55,158 nucleotides of DNA, taken from positions 31,879 through 87,036 of the forward strand of contig MJCC01000028.1 of NCBI GenBank assembly GCA_001766655.1, in the 5' to 3' direction. The stretch comes from Phytomonas francai. Lineage: Eukaryota; Euglenozoa; Kinetoplastea; Trypanosomatida; Trypanosomatidae. Of this stretch, positions 19,474 through 34,100 are shown piece by piece (positions within the stretch are counted from its first letter, which is position 1; each line of letters begins with the position of its first letter). The notes beneath the pieces were generated by a model that made no database searches, had not been told where the DNA came from, and saw only the letters and a program-made list of their open reading frames with translations. Made by a program: the position numbers and the translations under genes.

Positions 19474-22400
19474 CTAGAGCATGCCAAACCCCATGCATCC
19501 ATAGGTAATCGCGAGCATGAGCTTCTCGCGCAGGATCTCGGCGGTGGGGTACTCGGGGAGGTTGATCTTGTTAAAGCAGGTGTGGGCCTGCGGGAGCAGC
19601 TCCGGCGAGCCGCTCCATCGCCCGATCGTGAAGAGCTGCGTAACCCCCCCGGAGCCCTCCAGCTTCGCGAACCCGCCCAGCGGCAGCTTCGACGACCCCG
19701 TCGCGAACATGAGCAGGTTCGCGCGGTCCTCCTTGGTCATCCCGGCGACGACCTCCCAGAACCACCGGACCTGCGGCGAGGCCGCGGTGTAGCCCTGGTA
19801 GACGGTGTTCGCCCGCATGTCCTCGATGTCGTAGTCAACGAACCCGCAGATCACGAGCTCGAGCTCGAGCTCGGTGAAGACGCGGATCGCGTCACGCGGG
19901 ATGACGGTGTAGAACCCCGTGAGCAGGCTCGTGAGCTGGGGCGTCGTGCGGGTTGTCATGTGGAACTCGCAGAGCTGTCGCACGTACTGCGACTTGTTCT
20001 CGTTTGTGACGGCGAGGTGCTGGCCGCCGGGCTGCAGCGCGTGCTCGCGGAGCTCGCCGAAGCGGTCGTAGTTGACGGCGAAGCTCAGGCCGAGGTCGCT
20101 CACGTCGTTCTCGAGAAGCCAGCGCAGGCTCGCGTGGAGCTCGGGGTCGACGCTGCTGAGGTCCTGGAAGACCGGCTGGACGCCGATGAGGTGGCGGTAG
20201 ACGGAGCGGGTGAAGTGGATGTCCAGCGCGACGTTGTGCGCGATCGCCATCCCGAGCACGAGGCCGACGAAGTGGAAGTACTCCAGGTGAGACGCGTTCA
20301 CGTCGGAGAACGGGTTCGGCTGGTACGTCAACCCCTCCCGGGTGTGGATGAACAGCGCGTAGCTCTCGTTCACGAAGGCGTTGGAGAGGAGCTGGAACCA
20401 CTCGCGGCGGAGGCCCCCGGCGTCGGCGCCCTCCTCGCCCCGGAACTGCACCTGCAGCGGGACCTTGAACGTCTTCACCTTTTTGAGCGCGTTGAAGCTA
20501 TCCTCAAGACATCGGTTGCGGTCGACGACGATTTTGATGTGCGAGTTCGACTCGATATCGATGCGGGAGCGGAACTCCTTCAGCTTGAAGGTGAAGTCGA
20601 TCAAGCTCGGCTCGGACTTGAGGTAGGGCATGGCCGAGTCCAGCAGACTCGAATCCCAGTACAGCAACGCGTTGAGGGTGGAGCGGTTCGACTCGAGAAA
20701 CTTCCGCACCGACCTCGGCAGGAAGCGCCGCTCCTCCACAACACCCGTCCCTTTCCGAATCGCGTTTCGATACTCGTGCTTGTCGTCCTCCATGACGGCC
20801 TTTACCGCCTTCTCGGAGATCGGCGACGGCTCGACCGACAACAACCCCAACATAAACCGCTCCGTCGGGTCGCGAAAGTTATTCATCGAAGTTTGCGTGC
20901 TGCCGCCAATTGAGGAGCTGGAGCGCCGGGCCTGGCAGATGTGGTACTCACAGAACCCGTTCAGCAAGGTAAAGACGGACGATGGCAGGGGGATGAGTAC
21001 CTGATCTTGTAGATGCTGAATAATCAAGGAGATATCGTGCAGGTAGGCCTGGACGGCATGCCAAAGCAGCGTCAGCTCCCGCGGCTCCGCGCAACCGGCT
21101 TCGACGAAGACAACGAAAAGCTGATGGGTCAGATCCCTCGTGCTCTTAAGGTCCATGCGATACAGGATACGGATCGCGGCGTCGACGTCGAAGCGGAACG
21201 CGTCGGGAAGCGAAAGAACGAACTCCGGCGGCGCCGTATCGACGACGGCAGTGGCGGCCGACGATCCCTCCGCCTTCTCGCCCGAGGCCTCCGCCCGCAC
21301 CTCGCGGAGGATCTGCCGAAAGACCCGCCGCGCGGCCTGGATATCGCCGCTGACGGTCTTGGCAAGCTCCACGAGCGCGTGCTCGACGACCTCGATCACG
21401 GGCAGGGGCGCGGTCGTGGAACGCGCAAAGGGGGCGGGAGTGGCGGCCGCGCAGCACCGAAGGCCTCCAACATCGCGTACGGCGCTCTCCTTGATCCCGT
21501 GCGAAAGGTACCTCACGATGACGTTCGCGAGTTTGGCGCCGCACCGGGGGCTGCGAAGCAGGGCGAGGTTGGCGGAAAGCGCCGACAGCTCGCGAGTAGG
21601 GGTGCTGGGCGACGAAGTGGATAGCAGGTAGTACGCGGCGCGCTGCTGCCTCAGACCCTGTTCGCTCTCTGTAAGCCTCTCGTGCGCGCAGAACGGGCAG
21701 AGGTCGAAGTTGCAGGTCGAGCAGTGGTAGCACTGATCCAGATGGGAGGTGGAATTGCAGATATTACAGGTGAACCCGCTCTCGCGGTACCCCGGCAGCA
21801 CGCTCACGCACACCCACTCCAGACAGTGGACATGCCGTGGGTGCTGGAGCACATACTCGGGCGACAAATTCGATGTCGCCACCGGCTCGGCCTCACCCGG
21901 TTTATCGACAGCCACGAGACCCTTTTGCGTGGCGTCAAGTAGATTCAAAATTTCAAGGTAATGCCCCGGCATCCACCTAACATGAAAGTGGCGGTAGGCG
22001 AGTCGCGTGAGAAGCTCGAAGACGTTTCGGTGTCGCACAAAATCCTCCTCAAGGGCGTCCAGGGGCTCGTCCACCGCCTTCATCGTCTCCGAGGAGCAGC
22101 AGCCGTCGGGAAGAAGAAAGAAACACGTGGCGGCGGCGCCGGATACTCGCATCAGGGCGGCGATAACACTCAGGATGGCCTGAATGATCATGATGGGCGT
22201 GCGGGTTGAGCAACCCGCACCCGGCGCGGAAAGTTCCGTCGTGGGGGCGGCTGTTTCCTGTGGGGCGCGCCATGCGATATGCTTCCTCTCCTCCTCCTCC
22301 TCCTCCTCCTCGTCCTCCTCCCCGTCTCCCTCTCTCTCCTCCACCGCCAATGCGGCTCGAAGGAGTGTCGAAACGACCACCGACGCGTTGTAGATGTTGG

Positions 22401-25090
22401 TGCAGAGAGGCTGCAGCATGTTTGTGAGATTCTCAATCATCAATCGGCTCGGACTCGGGGACACCGCGGTCGCGCTGCCGGAGAGACCCTCCGCCCTAGC
22501 CCTGTCAGAGGACAACCCCAGGCGAAGCAGGTCGATGCACTCGCGCAGCACCTCCTGCGGGATCCTGAGCCCCTCCGCCGAATCGGAATCCAGGTCAGGC
22601 GGTGGGGGGAGCTCCTTCGTTTGCCGCTGCGCGCTTGGTGGTCCCTGCGAGATGCCCCAGTTCTCGAGCTCGCGGTTGATATTCGAGCCGTTCGGGGACT
22701 CGCTGCCTTGCTGAGGGCGTTGAAGTCGAATAACCTCCAAGAGGCGGGCCCTCAATTGTCGTGGGACCGTGTACGACGCGATCGGGTCCCCGCGGTTGCG
22801 GTAGACCGCCAGGTTTCTCGCCAAGGAGCCCCCGCCTCGGTTACGGAGGTTCCGGCTCCGCTGGCTTGCGTAGCCGGTGAAGCTGGGGTCCGTGTTCCTC
22901 GATCGCTGGTTTTGCTCGCCGCGGTTAGGGCGGTGATGAAAGAAGTCGATAATGTGCTGGTAGTTGCTCTGCTCGTTCGTGGCGCTGCGGTTCTGCTCCT
23001 GTTCGTACTCGAGGGTCCGCTCCGCACGGAGGCGCTCTGCTTCCGCGCGGAGCTCGGGGTGGTCCCGAAGGTCGTCGAGGTTGCAGGTCAGCAGGACATC
23101 CCGGCGCACATCGGGCTCAACGGCGAGGAGGATCTCATAGATCTCGTTCGCGGTGCTCGTTCGGGCGGTGCCGCCATCGGCCTCCGCCCCGTCGTGGAGG
23201 TCGGCTACGCCGGTGATCCGCATCCACCCCTGCTCGATCTCTAAGATTTCGCGCTGGGTCTCCTCGGGAAGCTGGTCAAGAAACGCGGGAGAGATTCGGG
23301 TGCGGGTGGAGAGCCGCACATACGGGCGCTCCGCGCTGCGAATGGACTCCATATTGTTGAACACTATCTCGCTCCGAAACTCAGGTGGAAGTTCGACGAG
23401 AAAAAACGGGACGATGTGCCCTTCCCACGGCGGCGGAACGCCGCGCGCGGCCGCGTCGGCCTCTGCCTGCGCCACCGCCGCCGCCACCGCGAGATCGTCC
23501 TCGGTCGTGGACGTAATAGGTGCAGGAGAATGAGGGGGGGGTGGAGAAAAGGAAGCGCCGGCGGGCCATCGTGCGGTCTCCTCATACACGCTCACGCTGC
23601 CCCCCCCGCTCTGGAAAGACGCGGGGGTTGTTGGGGTGGGTGGGGGCGTCGCCAGGCTAGGGACACCGCCCGCCCCAACCTGGGAGGGCGCCGCCTGGTG
23701 GTCGGGGGTGGCCGCGGGAAAGGCGGAGGGGGCGTTGGCACCCCCTTCCAGCGGAGCCGGGCTCGTCTCGCTCGCGTCTTCGGACCTGTTGTTGAAGATC
23801 TCCAGAAGCAAACGAGTGGCCTCGCTGAGGCTGCGCGCCGCTCTCAGTCGGGGAGCGGCGGGACCTTCCTCGTCTTCTTGAGGCTGGGGGTCCTCCTCAC
23901 CCTCCAGGGGAAGATGCCTTGGCTCGCGGGGGTGGTGAGAATCATCCCCGCTTACGGCGAAGCCGTGTGGTGTCCTAGAGCGCACCAAGTCAAGACTCCG
24001 CGCCAACGCCGTGCGGAGGGAAATCGATGTGTTCGACACCTCCGCAGAGCCCGCCGCGGGGGGGTTGGATCGGGAAAACAAGGATGGCGAAACCGAATCC
24101 CCCACGGGCCCTTGTGATGAGCGATGCGAGGACGTTTCGGGTAGCTCGGTTGGCTCGACATTTTCCTCCGCGACGAGAGTCTCGAGGGGAGGCTCCACGA
24201 ACAGTACGTTGTGAATGCCACCGTCGCTCAGCTCTCTAGAATCCACCACGTCAGAATCCCCCCCCACAGAGGTGTGCTGGGAGGCTGTGGAGGCCCCTGA
24301 GTTGTCCCCTTCCCCCTCACTTTCGGAGCCCAACTCAACCAAATTGGAGAAGTTGGACTGGTTGTAGCTGGCCTCAGGCTCGCCGTGTTGCTGGTTTTCA
24401 TTGCCTCTTTCAGAAAAATCCGCCTCAGGCTGCAGGGGACCCGCATTCCATGCCAAAGCAGCAATCACCTGAAGCACAATGTTATCGATGGTTTGGGTCG
24501 GCACCTGCACCGTGTAGTCTGTGCCATTCACACGCGAACCATTTAGCGTGATGTTGCTCAAGGTATGCGGGATCTGGGTTTCCCAGGGATCTCGGTAATT
24601 CCGCATGAGGAAGGCCTCGCTTTGCATCAGATGGAATAAATCGACGCCGGAGTTCCCGATGAATGGCCACGTAACCGTGCCATTCGCGTTACTTGTAGAG
24701 CTCACCGCCCCGTTGATCAGTTGGGACAACCAGCGGCCTGAAGATTGCAGCGGTGGAGATACCTGATCAAGGTTACCACCACCGCTGCTGCCGCCAGTCT
24801 GATGTATGTCTGAAAAACTGTCATAGAAGTTTCCTGCCTCGCTGCTGATGTTCATGATATCCCTTAAGTCGATATTGCGGGTGTCTAAGGAGTCCCCACT
24901 CCACGGTTCATGGTTTAAGTAGACGGGTGAGGTCCCGCCTTCGGGGGCGCTGTCATCTGGCAAGTGCTGACCGTCGTCTTCGTCATCCTCGTCCTCGTCC
25001 TCGCCCTCGCCCTCGTCGTCCTCGTCGTCCTCGTCGTCCTCGTCGTCCTCGTCGTCCTCGTCGTCCTCGTCGTCGTCGTTGTCATCGTCG

Positions 25091-25121
<31 letters not shown>

Positions 25122-28100
25122 TGTTGTTGATGTTGTGGTGGTTGTCATCGTTCTCGTCATCGCTGTCATTGATGTTATCATAATCCTCGACGTCGCTGGG
25201 CTCGTTCCCTTCAACCCCGATGTCCTCGTCCGCATCCACATCCTGTGATTCGTTCATCTGCAGCTCGCTGTTGCTCTGTGGGTGGTGCTCCGTCTCCGCG
25301 CCCTCATCGACAGGGAGCAGAGACTCCTGCCTTATCCCGTCTATCCACACCTCATCCCATTCTTCATTGTCGCCCTCGCTATTCTCCTCGGCGGCGTCGT
25401 TGTCGTCCATGGTGACGATGGTGCCGACAACGTTGCCGTTTTCGTCCGTGAAGCGCAGGAGGTTCGCCTGCTGGTCGAGTGCGGACACCTCGTGGTCCCT
25501 GAAGAGCTCAGAGGCCAGGAAGCTCGGGCCCATGTCCTCCTCCGCGTCCACCCGCTGCCGCGGCGGCGTCGGAGGCGGGTTCAGGGAGGCAAAGGGCGGC
25601 GGCGGCGGCGGCGAAAAGGGGGCCGAGCCCGATGCCGCCCCGGCCCTTTCCCCAGCCACCCCGGGCGCCCGGGCCGCGGCAGCGATGGGGGGGGCCGCCC
25701 CCCGCCCTCGCCCCTCGCGCGCGCCGGGCCCCTCCGCGAGGTGCCGGAGCAGCCCCAACACGACGACCCCGTCCGTCTCGTCCACGCAGCAGCGCAGCCG
25801 CAGAACCTCGCGGAGGACCTCGAAGAGGCCCCGCCGCCGGAGCTCCTCGCTGAACCGCGTCCGCCCCGCGGCCCTGCCCCCTACAGCGAGCAAGCTCTGC
25901 CAGATCACGTAGAGGAGCAGGCAGACAAAGCTGCGGTGCCGGCGCGCAGAGTCGGCCTCGGCCTCCACCCCCGCCGCGCGAATCCCCGCCAGCGCCCCCG
26001 TGAGCAGCGCGAGGAGCTCGTGGGCGAGTCGCGCGGGGTGCCGCGTCGCCATTTTGCCGAAAATGCCCATCGGCAGGACCACCTCCGACCGCTTTTCCGA
26101 CGCCAGCATGAAGTGGAGGGCGATGGCGACGTAGGCTGGGACCGCGAGCAGGGCCTTCCCCTCCTCCCCCTCCTCCTCCTTCTCCTTCTCCTGAATGGGC
26201 TCGACTGAACCGGACAGGTTGGAGGCCGTGGAGTGGTAATGGGGCTGGACGGAAGGGGGGAGGTGCAGGGGGTCGACCCTGCTCGCAGTCGCCGCCGAAG
26301 CTGGCCCGTCCTCGCAGAAGAGCAGCCTACTGTACCCTGCTGGAATGCTAATCGAGAGGCCCGGGTAGAACACGGAGGCGACAACCCGAGGTAGCTGGCT
26401 GATCTCATCGAGCAAACGGGAAGCGAGGCTGGGCTTCAGCCGGGACCATTCCACGCAGCGCATCAGCTCCTCCAAGACCACACCCAACATCCTTTGCGTG
26501 GGCCCGAGGCCTCGTGTGTGGTGTCCGTCGTTGTTCATTACGATGCTCCCCGCGGGCTGGGCGGTTGCTGCCGCCTTCTTCGGATCGGGCGTTGTCGGTC
26601 GTGGAATTGGCGCCGCCCCCCCTGAGGCCTCACCCATACCATCCAACGTGTTTGGGCGCAGACTCTGCCGGTCCGTATGACTGAACGAGGAGCCCTCCTT
26701 GCTCTGCGCGCCCCGTCGGACGCTATCCAATGACGATGAAGGGGAAAGCGAAAACGAACCTGCGGGTAACATCCACACGCACAGCTTACTCTGAGTTATT
26801 TCATTCCCCTTCTCCACCACCCACACCGCTCGAATGCATCGGGATAGGACGGACGCAACCGTGTTCGGGTAATACCGCAGAATGCTCAAGTCCAAATTGC
26901 AGAAAAACAAAGCCACATCGACGACGTAGTGGGCGTAGTTGAGTTCCGCGGCATCACCCAGATGAGAGGAGGGGCAGTCCTTGTCGCCGCTCTTTCCAAG
27001 TGTGCGCACAATAGGGGGCACGCCGTCGTCCACTGCCGCCTCCTGAACACGCGCCAGGGCTCTCTTGTAGGCCGCATCCGTCAGCCGCAGGGCCTGGTTC
27101 CGCTTCACGCACTCCACGAAGACATCCATTAGCTTTCGGTACACAAGCTGCGTGGACGTTGGGATGTCCTCCAGAAGAAGTCGCAGCATACTTGAGAGGA
27201 TGTTGATGCCTCGAACAAACGAAATCTTCATGCAATCGGACTGGAAAAAATAACGGCAGAGACGCTTGCAGAGACCCCAGTTGGATTGTGCGACGCGGTA
27301 GAAGTGCTCGAGGCAGGCCGCATGGTGCGTATTCAGAAGTAAGGTAAACAACTTAACACAAAGATACGGAAGGGGACATTGGAGGACCTTAATGGAGAGG
27401 TCCCCCAGGCGCCACAGCGGCCTATCGGCGCTATCCCCCACCCTCACATCATCCAGACGGGTATCAAGGAGAAACTCTAGGATAGTGTCCATCGCCTGCA
27501 AGGCAACATCCTCGGAGAGATATGAATAGTCGAAAACCATTAGCTTCAACAGCGGAGCCGTCCTTGGCTCCACCTTCGGAATCTTATACCGGTGAAGACC
27601 CACCTGAATGCAAGAGTGGCTTAGGTGGAAGCCTGTGCCCGGCTTCTTCGACGCGGTGGCCTCTTCCGTGCTATTCGTAGGAATGGGAGCGTTCGTGGTA
27701 TGCGAAAGATCAGGAGGGAGAATGGGCGAGGGCAAGCCACAGGTCGCCTGCTGGAAGTCAACCCCTGTCAAACGCGCGAGGCGGAGAGATGGGATGCTCT
27801 CATCGGTATCGCCAGCAGTGTTGTGGACTGTGCTGATATCGGTAGGGGTAGTGTTATCCCCCCCGACATGGTCATCCGGGCAGGGCTGGGGCTGAAGTTG
27901 GGGAAGAAAAATCGATAATCCCACTGCATTGCGAAGAGTGGCGATGTCGGAACCCTCGTGTGGGGCGAGCTCGTGGCGATGCGGTGAGGTTCGCATTCTG
28001 CGCAGCGCATAGAGGACCTGCTGGATCTGCCAGTCGTTATTGCTGAAATTAAGCATCATCGTAGCGTCATCGGCCGAGTTTCGAGAGATCGAGATCCGAT

Positions 28101-31100
28101 GGTGGGGATTCCCGTCGTTTCGTGCCGGATGCGATTCCTGCTTGTCCGTCGCCGCCGCACCCGTCTGATGCTTTTCACTAACGTAGCCGTAGTCCGTCTC
28201 GAATAGATCCAAGAGCTGCTCGATCGCGCAGCGGCAGAATGAGCCGAGTGGCTCGTTTGAGGAGGCATCCCCCAAAGGGAGCCACACTTGCGGTCCCGGA
28301 TGCACAGACGAGCACTGATGCCCAAACCAGCAAAATCCCTGTGAAGCCGCAAAGTGTTGGCATTCCATGACGCGTCGAGCCATCGCGCTCTGGTGAAATT
28401 CAGAGCGTGAGTGGTGGTGCTTGAAAGATGTGAGGAAGTTGAAAAGCTGTGCGTACATGTACCTCATGGTGAGGTGCCGAGAACGGGAACGTTCGAGGCT
28501 TTGCTGGTGTCCGTCGTCGCATGGGTGGCCGCCCGCGAGTTCGGCGTCGTCCTGCGCGCGCAACTCCTTCAGCACCGCGGTGAATCTCTCAGTGACGGCC
28601 CGCGGCACCACGGTGCCAGCGATGACTTCGTTCATCACAAACGTCCGTTTCTGTGTAAGCAGCACAGTGATGTGCTCCAGCAGGTGGCAATATACACTCG
28701 GGTTTCGCATCACCATCGAGAAGAGGAATCGCAGCAGAAAAGGGTTCAGCTGATCCTGCGTGTTCGTCCAGCAGTTCCATAGAAGTAGGCTACAAGACCG
28801 TTGGAGGATCTCTCGTTGGTGATCCTGAAGCGACTCTAAGGGGAAGTACGTCCCACAGCACGCCCCGCAGACCCATGAGAGCAAGTGCTGCAGCATCCTC
28901 TCTCTGTATCTCATACTATAGGAGGGAAACACGCTGTTATCACGAGGCGAGGCCGACGTAGCTGAAGTGGCAGCTTTCCGGCGATTAGACGCCGCAAAAG
29001 GTGTATGATTCGCATCCATTCGGCGTCGTGACTCCTCCTGCTCGCGAGTAACCTGAGGGGAGGTCCTGCTAGCCACATCAGGCGTCTCATTCATTATCTG
29101 ATCGATACTGGCCTCGGATTCTTCAAGGAACGTCACGTACTGCGCATCCTCGGCGCCGTTTCCGTAGAAAGTCTCGCTCGTGAAGAGATCCCGCCCAGCT
29201 TGTGAAAGTTGCCATAGCGCCCGTATGACGACCTTTGGTGGCATCTGCCACCCCTCCAGGTAAGGCCAAACGTCAAACACAAAGCACAGGATCGGCGCCG
29301 AGCTGGTCAGCCACCCACTCCGCGTCCACATCCCCCTCGTGTTCCCACCCATCGGTAACTCAAGGAGCAAACTAACGATTTTTGTGAGCATCGATGCCAC
29401 GTCGGCCGACTTGTCGACCCCGCTCACCTCTAGCGGGGTTCCATCACCACCCCCCTTTGTGTCTTTCCTCTTCGCAACGGGACTCGCACGATCCACCGAA
29501 GGGGAGGAAAGACCGTTCCGTGAAAACAACAACACGATCACGTTCAGATCTCTAGCGATGCAGCGATAAAACACCGTGAGCGCAGCACGAAAGCTTACGA
29601 ATGAGGCGTTCGAGGAGCGGACACGCCGGATACTGCCGGTGGCGATGATCATCGCCAGGCGCTGCGCAGCCTCCTGTAAATCCTCCAGTCCGACGCAAGA
29701 TAAAGCGCCCCTCTCTTCCCACAACCGCGAACTCGACCCCACTTCCTCGTTTATGACTGCCAGCGGGGAGTCTATCGAAGAACGCTGATCCTCCCCCCGT
29801 CCACCGCGGTCCAACTCCACCGCTGTGGACAAATTTGCTGCAAATCGGTGAATGCACTCCTGCGCCTCCTTAAGCTGTTGCGTTGCCGTCAGCAGAAGTC
29901 TGCATTGGTCCTGTTGAGATGCGAGCTCCTGGCGTGGCATGGACAAGACGCCGTCGACAAAGTCCGACGACCTCACACCAAGCAGCTGTGTGATCTTCTG
30001 ATGGAAATAGTAGGCCGGGTTGGTGAGAAAAATGAAGGGAGCGGCGCCCTCAGCCTTGGCGATGCGCGCGGTGGGGGAAAAACGGCCCCCTGCGGGGGGC
30101 GGGGAGGGGGTCGTCGGGGTAGCTGCCGCCAACGACCCGTCCTGCCCCGCAGCCTCGACGGACGCGCCAAACGCGATGCTTCCGCTGACGTCGAAGATAT
30201 TCGGGTCCGCAGCGAAGTCCTCTTCAGGAGAACTGGGGGCCCCGGCGAGCCCATGACGCCGTATGCCCACCCCTCTCTCCACACGCGGCGACGCGTTCGC
30301 AGACCTGAAAAGGGGCAAGGCCGTCTCGAAGGCAGAGGACTGGTCCGATTGGGAGCGCTGCGGGGATTTCATGCGCACGAACACGTCGATCAGCGCGTCA
30401 CTGAAGCTATGGCGGAATTTATCCGTGAGCACCAAGCCGTTGGTGTTGACGAGATCGCGCGAGGGGACTTGGATAATGGACTCTACGAGCTCCATGAGGA
30501 TTGCCGCCTGGCCCGGTGGAAGGTCACTCGCCTTGCGAGGGGAGGCCTGTAGCGCGGCTTTAACCTTGTCAACGTAGTTCAGAATCACATCAGTGAAGGG
30601 ACTAATCGCCGTGAAGGGTACGCTGTAGATGAACTTGTTCACCACTCGCCGCTGCAGAATTTCGGAGAGAACGACAGGATTGCACGAGAAGACGCGAGTC
30701 ATGGCCGTGGTGGGATCAACGCCTTCGTCACGGAAGAAGCTCGCGTCTTCGCGGACCACACCAGTCCCTCGGTCGGGCGGCAAACCCGAAAGGGGTGTCC
30801 TATATGGGTCCTGCGGTGGCGCCAACGCCACCCCACCCTTTGCCCCTACATCAATCATCTCGCTGCGTAGGATGACATCAAAAACCCACCGCATCAGAGC
30901 GCATATACGCGGCAGAATCAACGTCGTCGCGACATTGAGAAGCTGTATGTTTGGGTGGTCCCTTGGTGCATTCGAAAATGTCGCTAAACTTCGTGGCGTA
31001 TTGAATTCACCAGCGTTGATGAGCCGCATGAAGTTGACGATGGTCGCCAAAACCGCCGCCACCTCTGGTGTGGTTCGAGCCCGAGGCATCGCAGCGTCAG

Positions 31101-34100
31101 AATGTCTTGGCAGGCCTTCATAAAGTCTAGATAAGATGCTCTCCGCCGCATCGCTGAAAGTCGGGATGAGCTGGGGACACATTCTCAATGCCCGCAAGAG
31201 TTCACTCGCTGCATTGCTCATAATCGTGTAATAGCAACGCAGCTGGCACTGATAACACTGATGACGCACAACTTCTAGCTGTTTATCGATAGAAAACACC
31301 CCGTTTGAGTGTGGCGCTGTCGGCGAAGAAGCGCACGGTTTCACCTGTTGTTGGGAATCGGAATCGTGAAACAAGCCGATCCACCCGGCGGCAAGCCCCT
31401 CAAATGTCGCATCCTGCTTCCTCTTCGAGGCTACAAATTTTGCGTAACTCTCGCCGCTCTTCAGGAACATTGCAAAATCCCATGATGGCATCTTCAGCGT
31501 ATCCAAACAGCCCTCGATCCAACCGCTGTGCTCAACGAAGATCGTATTTGTCGTGTTATGGACCATAAGAACCTGCACGAGGACAGGCAGCGCCAGCTTC
31601 GGGAGCACCCCATTCAGGTAGATGCTCTCACAAGGGAAATTGAAGAGGCTATTCTCACCGCCGTTGTCGTCGTCGATGCCGCTGCGCAGGTGGCATCCCA
31701 AGCCCTCTGTATAAATTTTTGTTCGCTCCGCGTCAGGCCTCTCATCACAACTCGAAGCGAGGGTGTGCCTACCGTCTCCCACACCGAGGTACGCGCAGTC
31801 GACAGCCCACACATCATGGTGCTCACTCTCGGGCGGAGAGGGCAGTGGGCGATGGGCGATGTCCAGCACCGTCTGCGGTATCCCACGCTCGACAAGTGAG
31901 GGAACGATATCCCGTAAGCTGTGGTGGGCGCACGCCGCAAGCAGCGCAATGGCGCTCGAGGCGAGAGAACCGTAGCGAGTCTGACGTACGACGGCATGGA
32001 GCAGCGAGCAAAGATCCACTTTGCTTTTGAGAGGAGTCTCGCTTGCGTTGGCGCCCCCACTCACAACATGCGTTGCATCATCCAAGTAGTTTGCTTCGGC
32101 TCTGGCCAGTTCTTGTTCAGCCCTCGTTTCCTCAACCTCGGCCCTGGCGGCCACCTTGGGCTCTTCGTTACGCATTCTATCGTAAGGGGTGAGTAGGAAC
32201 TGCACAGGGTTCACGGAGGGGTGCACAACACTCGTCACACACGACTTTAGCATCTCCATCGCGCACATCAACGCGCTGTATGTGCCTAGATCGATCCGGT
32301 TGGTGTGTTTGTACAGGCGTACCTGTTCCTCCGCGAGAGTTGCCCTATCCTTGACTTCGTAGCGAATCGCGTCCAGGGCCGATTCTGCGGTCTCGATGAC
32401 GGTGTTAAGGGAAGACTCCAAGGGATGCACCGCTGTTCGTCCTTCGGTCTCTATTCGCTCGAGTTCTGAGATAAAAACCGCGCGCTGCGATTCCTCATAG
32501 CTCCTTGACACATTGTAGTGCTCCATCTCGATAGAGGATGTGTTCTCGGCGACAAGACTGTTGTGCTGAAGCGATGGGGAGAGCGGGGCTGGCTCTTCAC
32601 GCACGTCTACAGACTCACCCGTCACATTGGAACGCTTTCGCGATGGGAGTTCCTCAGACGATAACAGACATGAGATATGATAGATCAAGCAGTGCACGAT
32701 GCTATCCACCAGACCAGAATTAAGCGCCACCGTGGTGAGTCCATTCGTGTATGCCGAAGCCAAGGTTCGGATGATGAGCCCCGGGTAATAGCGCGGCTCA
32801 CGCTTCAGCAACTGCACAAGCTGCACCACCGCTGACTGGCCGGTGTTCGACGGGTTCAAAGCAACCACCTGCGTTATGTGATCGTCGATAAGCAGCGCGT
32901 ATTGCCAGTACTCCATGTAGTTGCGAAAGTTATTTCTCAGAAAGCGGGGGTTGCGGGGGACCGCACGGTTGACAACATTCCAAATCGTATTCACCACCGG
33001 AATCTGAAGGGAGATATTGAAATCGGAGGTCTCGGCGTGGCAGGCCTTCCAAAAATGCGAAACGTCGGCTATGGTGCCGACAAGGCAGGCGTACAGATCC
33101 TGGCACCGCCGCCATTCCTCCTTCTCCACGTCGTCGCTGTCCGCCGCGGGGCGCTCGAGTGCGCGGTCCTGAAGGATCTCGAGAAACATATCCTCACAGT
33201 CCCAGATGGTGTTGAAGAACCTCAAGGCGTCTGATGTGTTGAGGCGATGCCGCGCGGCCGCCGTGAGCTTCGCGAAGGCGAGCAGCCGGTTGCGAGCCCA
33301 CCACAAGCTCCACAATCCGGAGTCCGTGGCGGCCTCGCCCGGGGCCGTGCGGTCGCCGCGCATGCTGTCCAGACAGAGCTGCGCCGCTACCTTGAGGTCA
33401 ACCCGGAGGGCCTCGTCCAAGGACACCGCGAAGGCCTCCACCGGGATCACCTCCGAGACCTCCCGCGGCGTCTCGAGCACCAGCCGCCATGGTGGGCGCA
33501 CCGCCGCCGGGTCAACGGCATCGCCGCGACGGCGCTGGTGGAGCCAGGTCTTGAGGGCTTTGTAGGTCGCCCAGTTATGCTCGACGATGTCCCGCAGGCT
33601 GACCGCGTTCCGCCAGCCGTGCGCGATAACCTCCAAAACCGGCTTCCCCAGGACGACCTTGGTCGGGAGGTTCGCATGGGAGTCGTTAAGGAGGAGGCCA
33701 AGGTATATCACGGAAGGGTCCTTGCACAGCATGAGACGGCTGGTGCAGCAGGTGACTGGCAGCCCGGACGGACGTGTGACCCGATACAAGGCGCTAAAGG
33801 ACACGACCAGGGTTAGCACAGAGCGGATATCATCAAATTTACCAACCCCTTGCGCATCTCTACGGTGCGATCCCGAAGCTACGGAGGCCTCGGTCCCATC
33901 CCTCTCAACACAACCGCCTTCTTCGTCGTGCCGATCCGAAAAATTCACATCGGCTGCATGGGAGTCCATTATAGGACCGTCATCGCCATCATCGCAACCA
34001 ACTTTGTGATTTCCCAACTCAGAGTTCAATACAAGACGGGCGTAATGCACCCACCACTTACTAGAAGCATTCCGCAGGGCGTCCCCGAAGAGCTGCGAGG

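Noticed and set aside
19016..19498. Minus-strand frame of 160 codons overlapping the HECT stop codon
   Set aside because: It overlaps the end of the HECT gene in another frame, has Gly and Phe runs from homopolymers, and no recognisable motif; more likely 3' UTR.
19465..20913. A 482-codon plus-strand open frame opposite the HECT domain
   Set aside because: The minus strand encodes the intact HECT catalytic domain; the plus frame is composed of Glu/Val/Arg/Asp repeats typical of an antisense shadow. The same applies to the long plus-strand frames at 22279-23244, 25282-26208 and 50636-52135.
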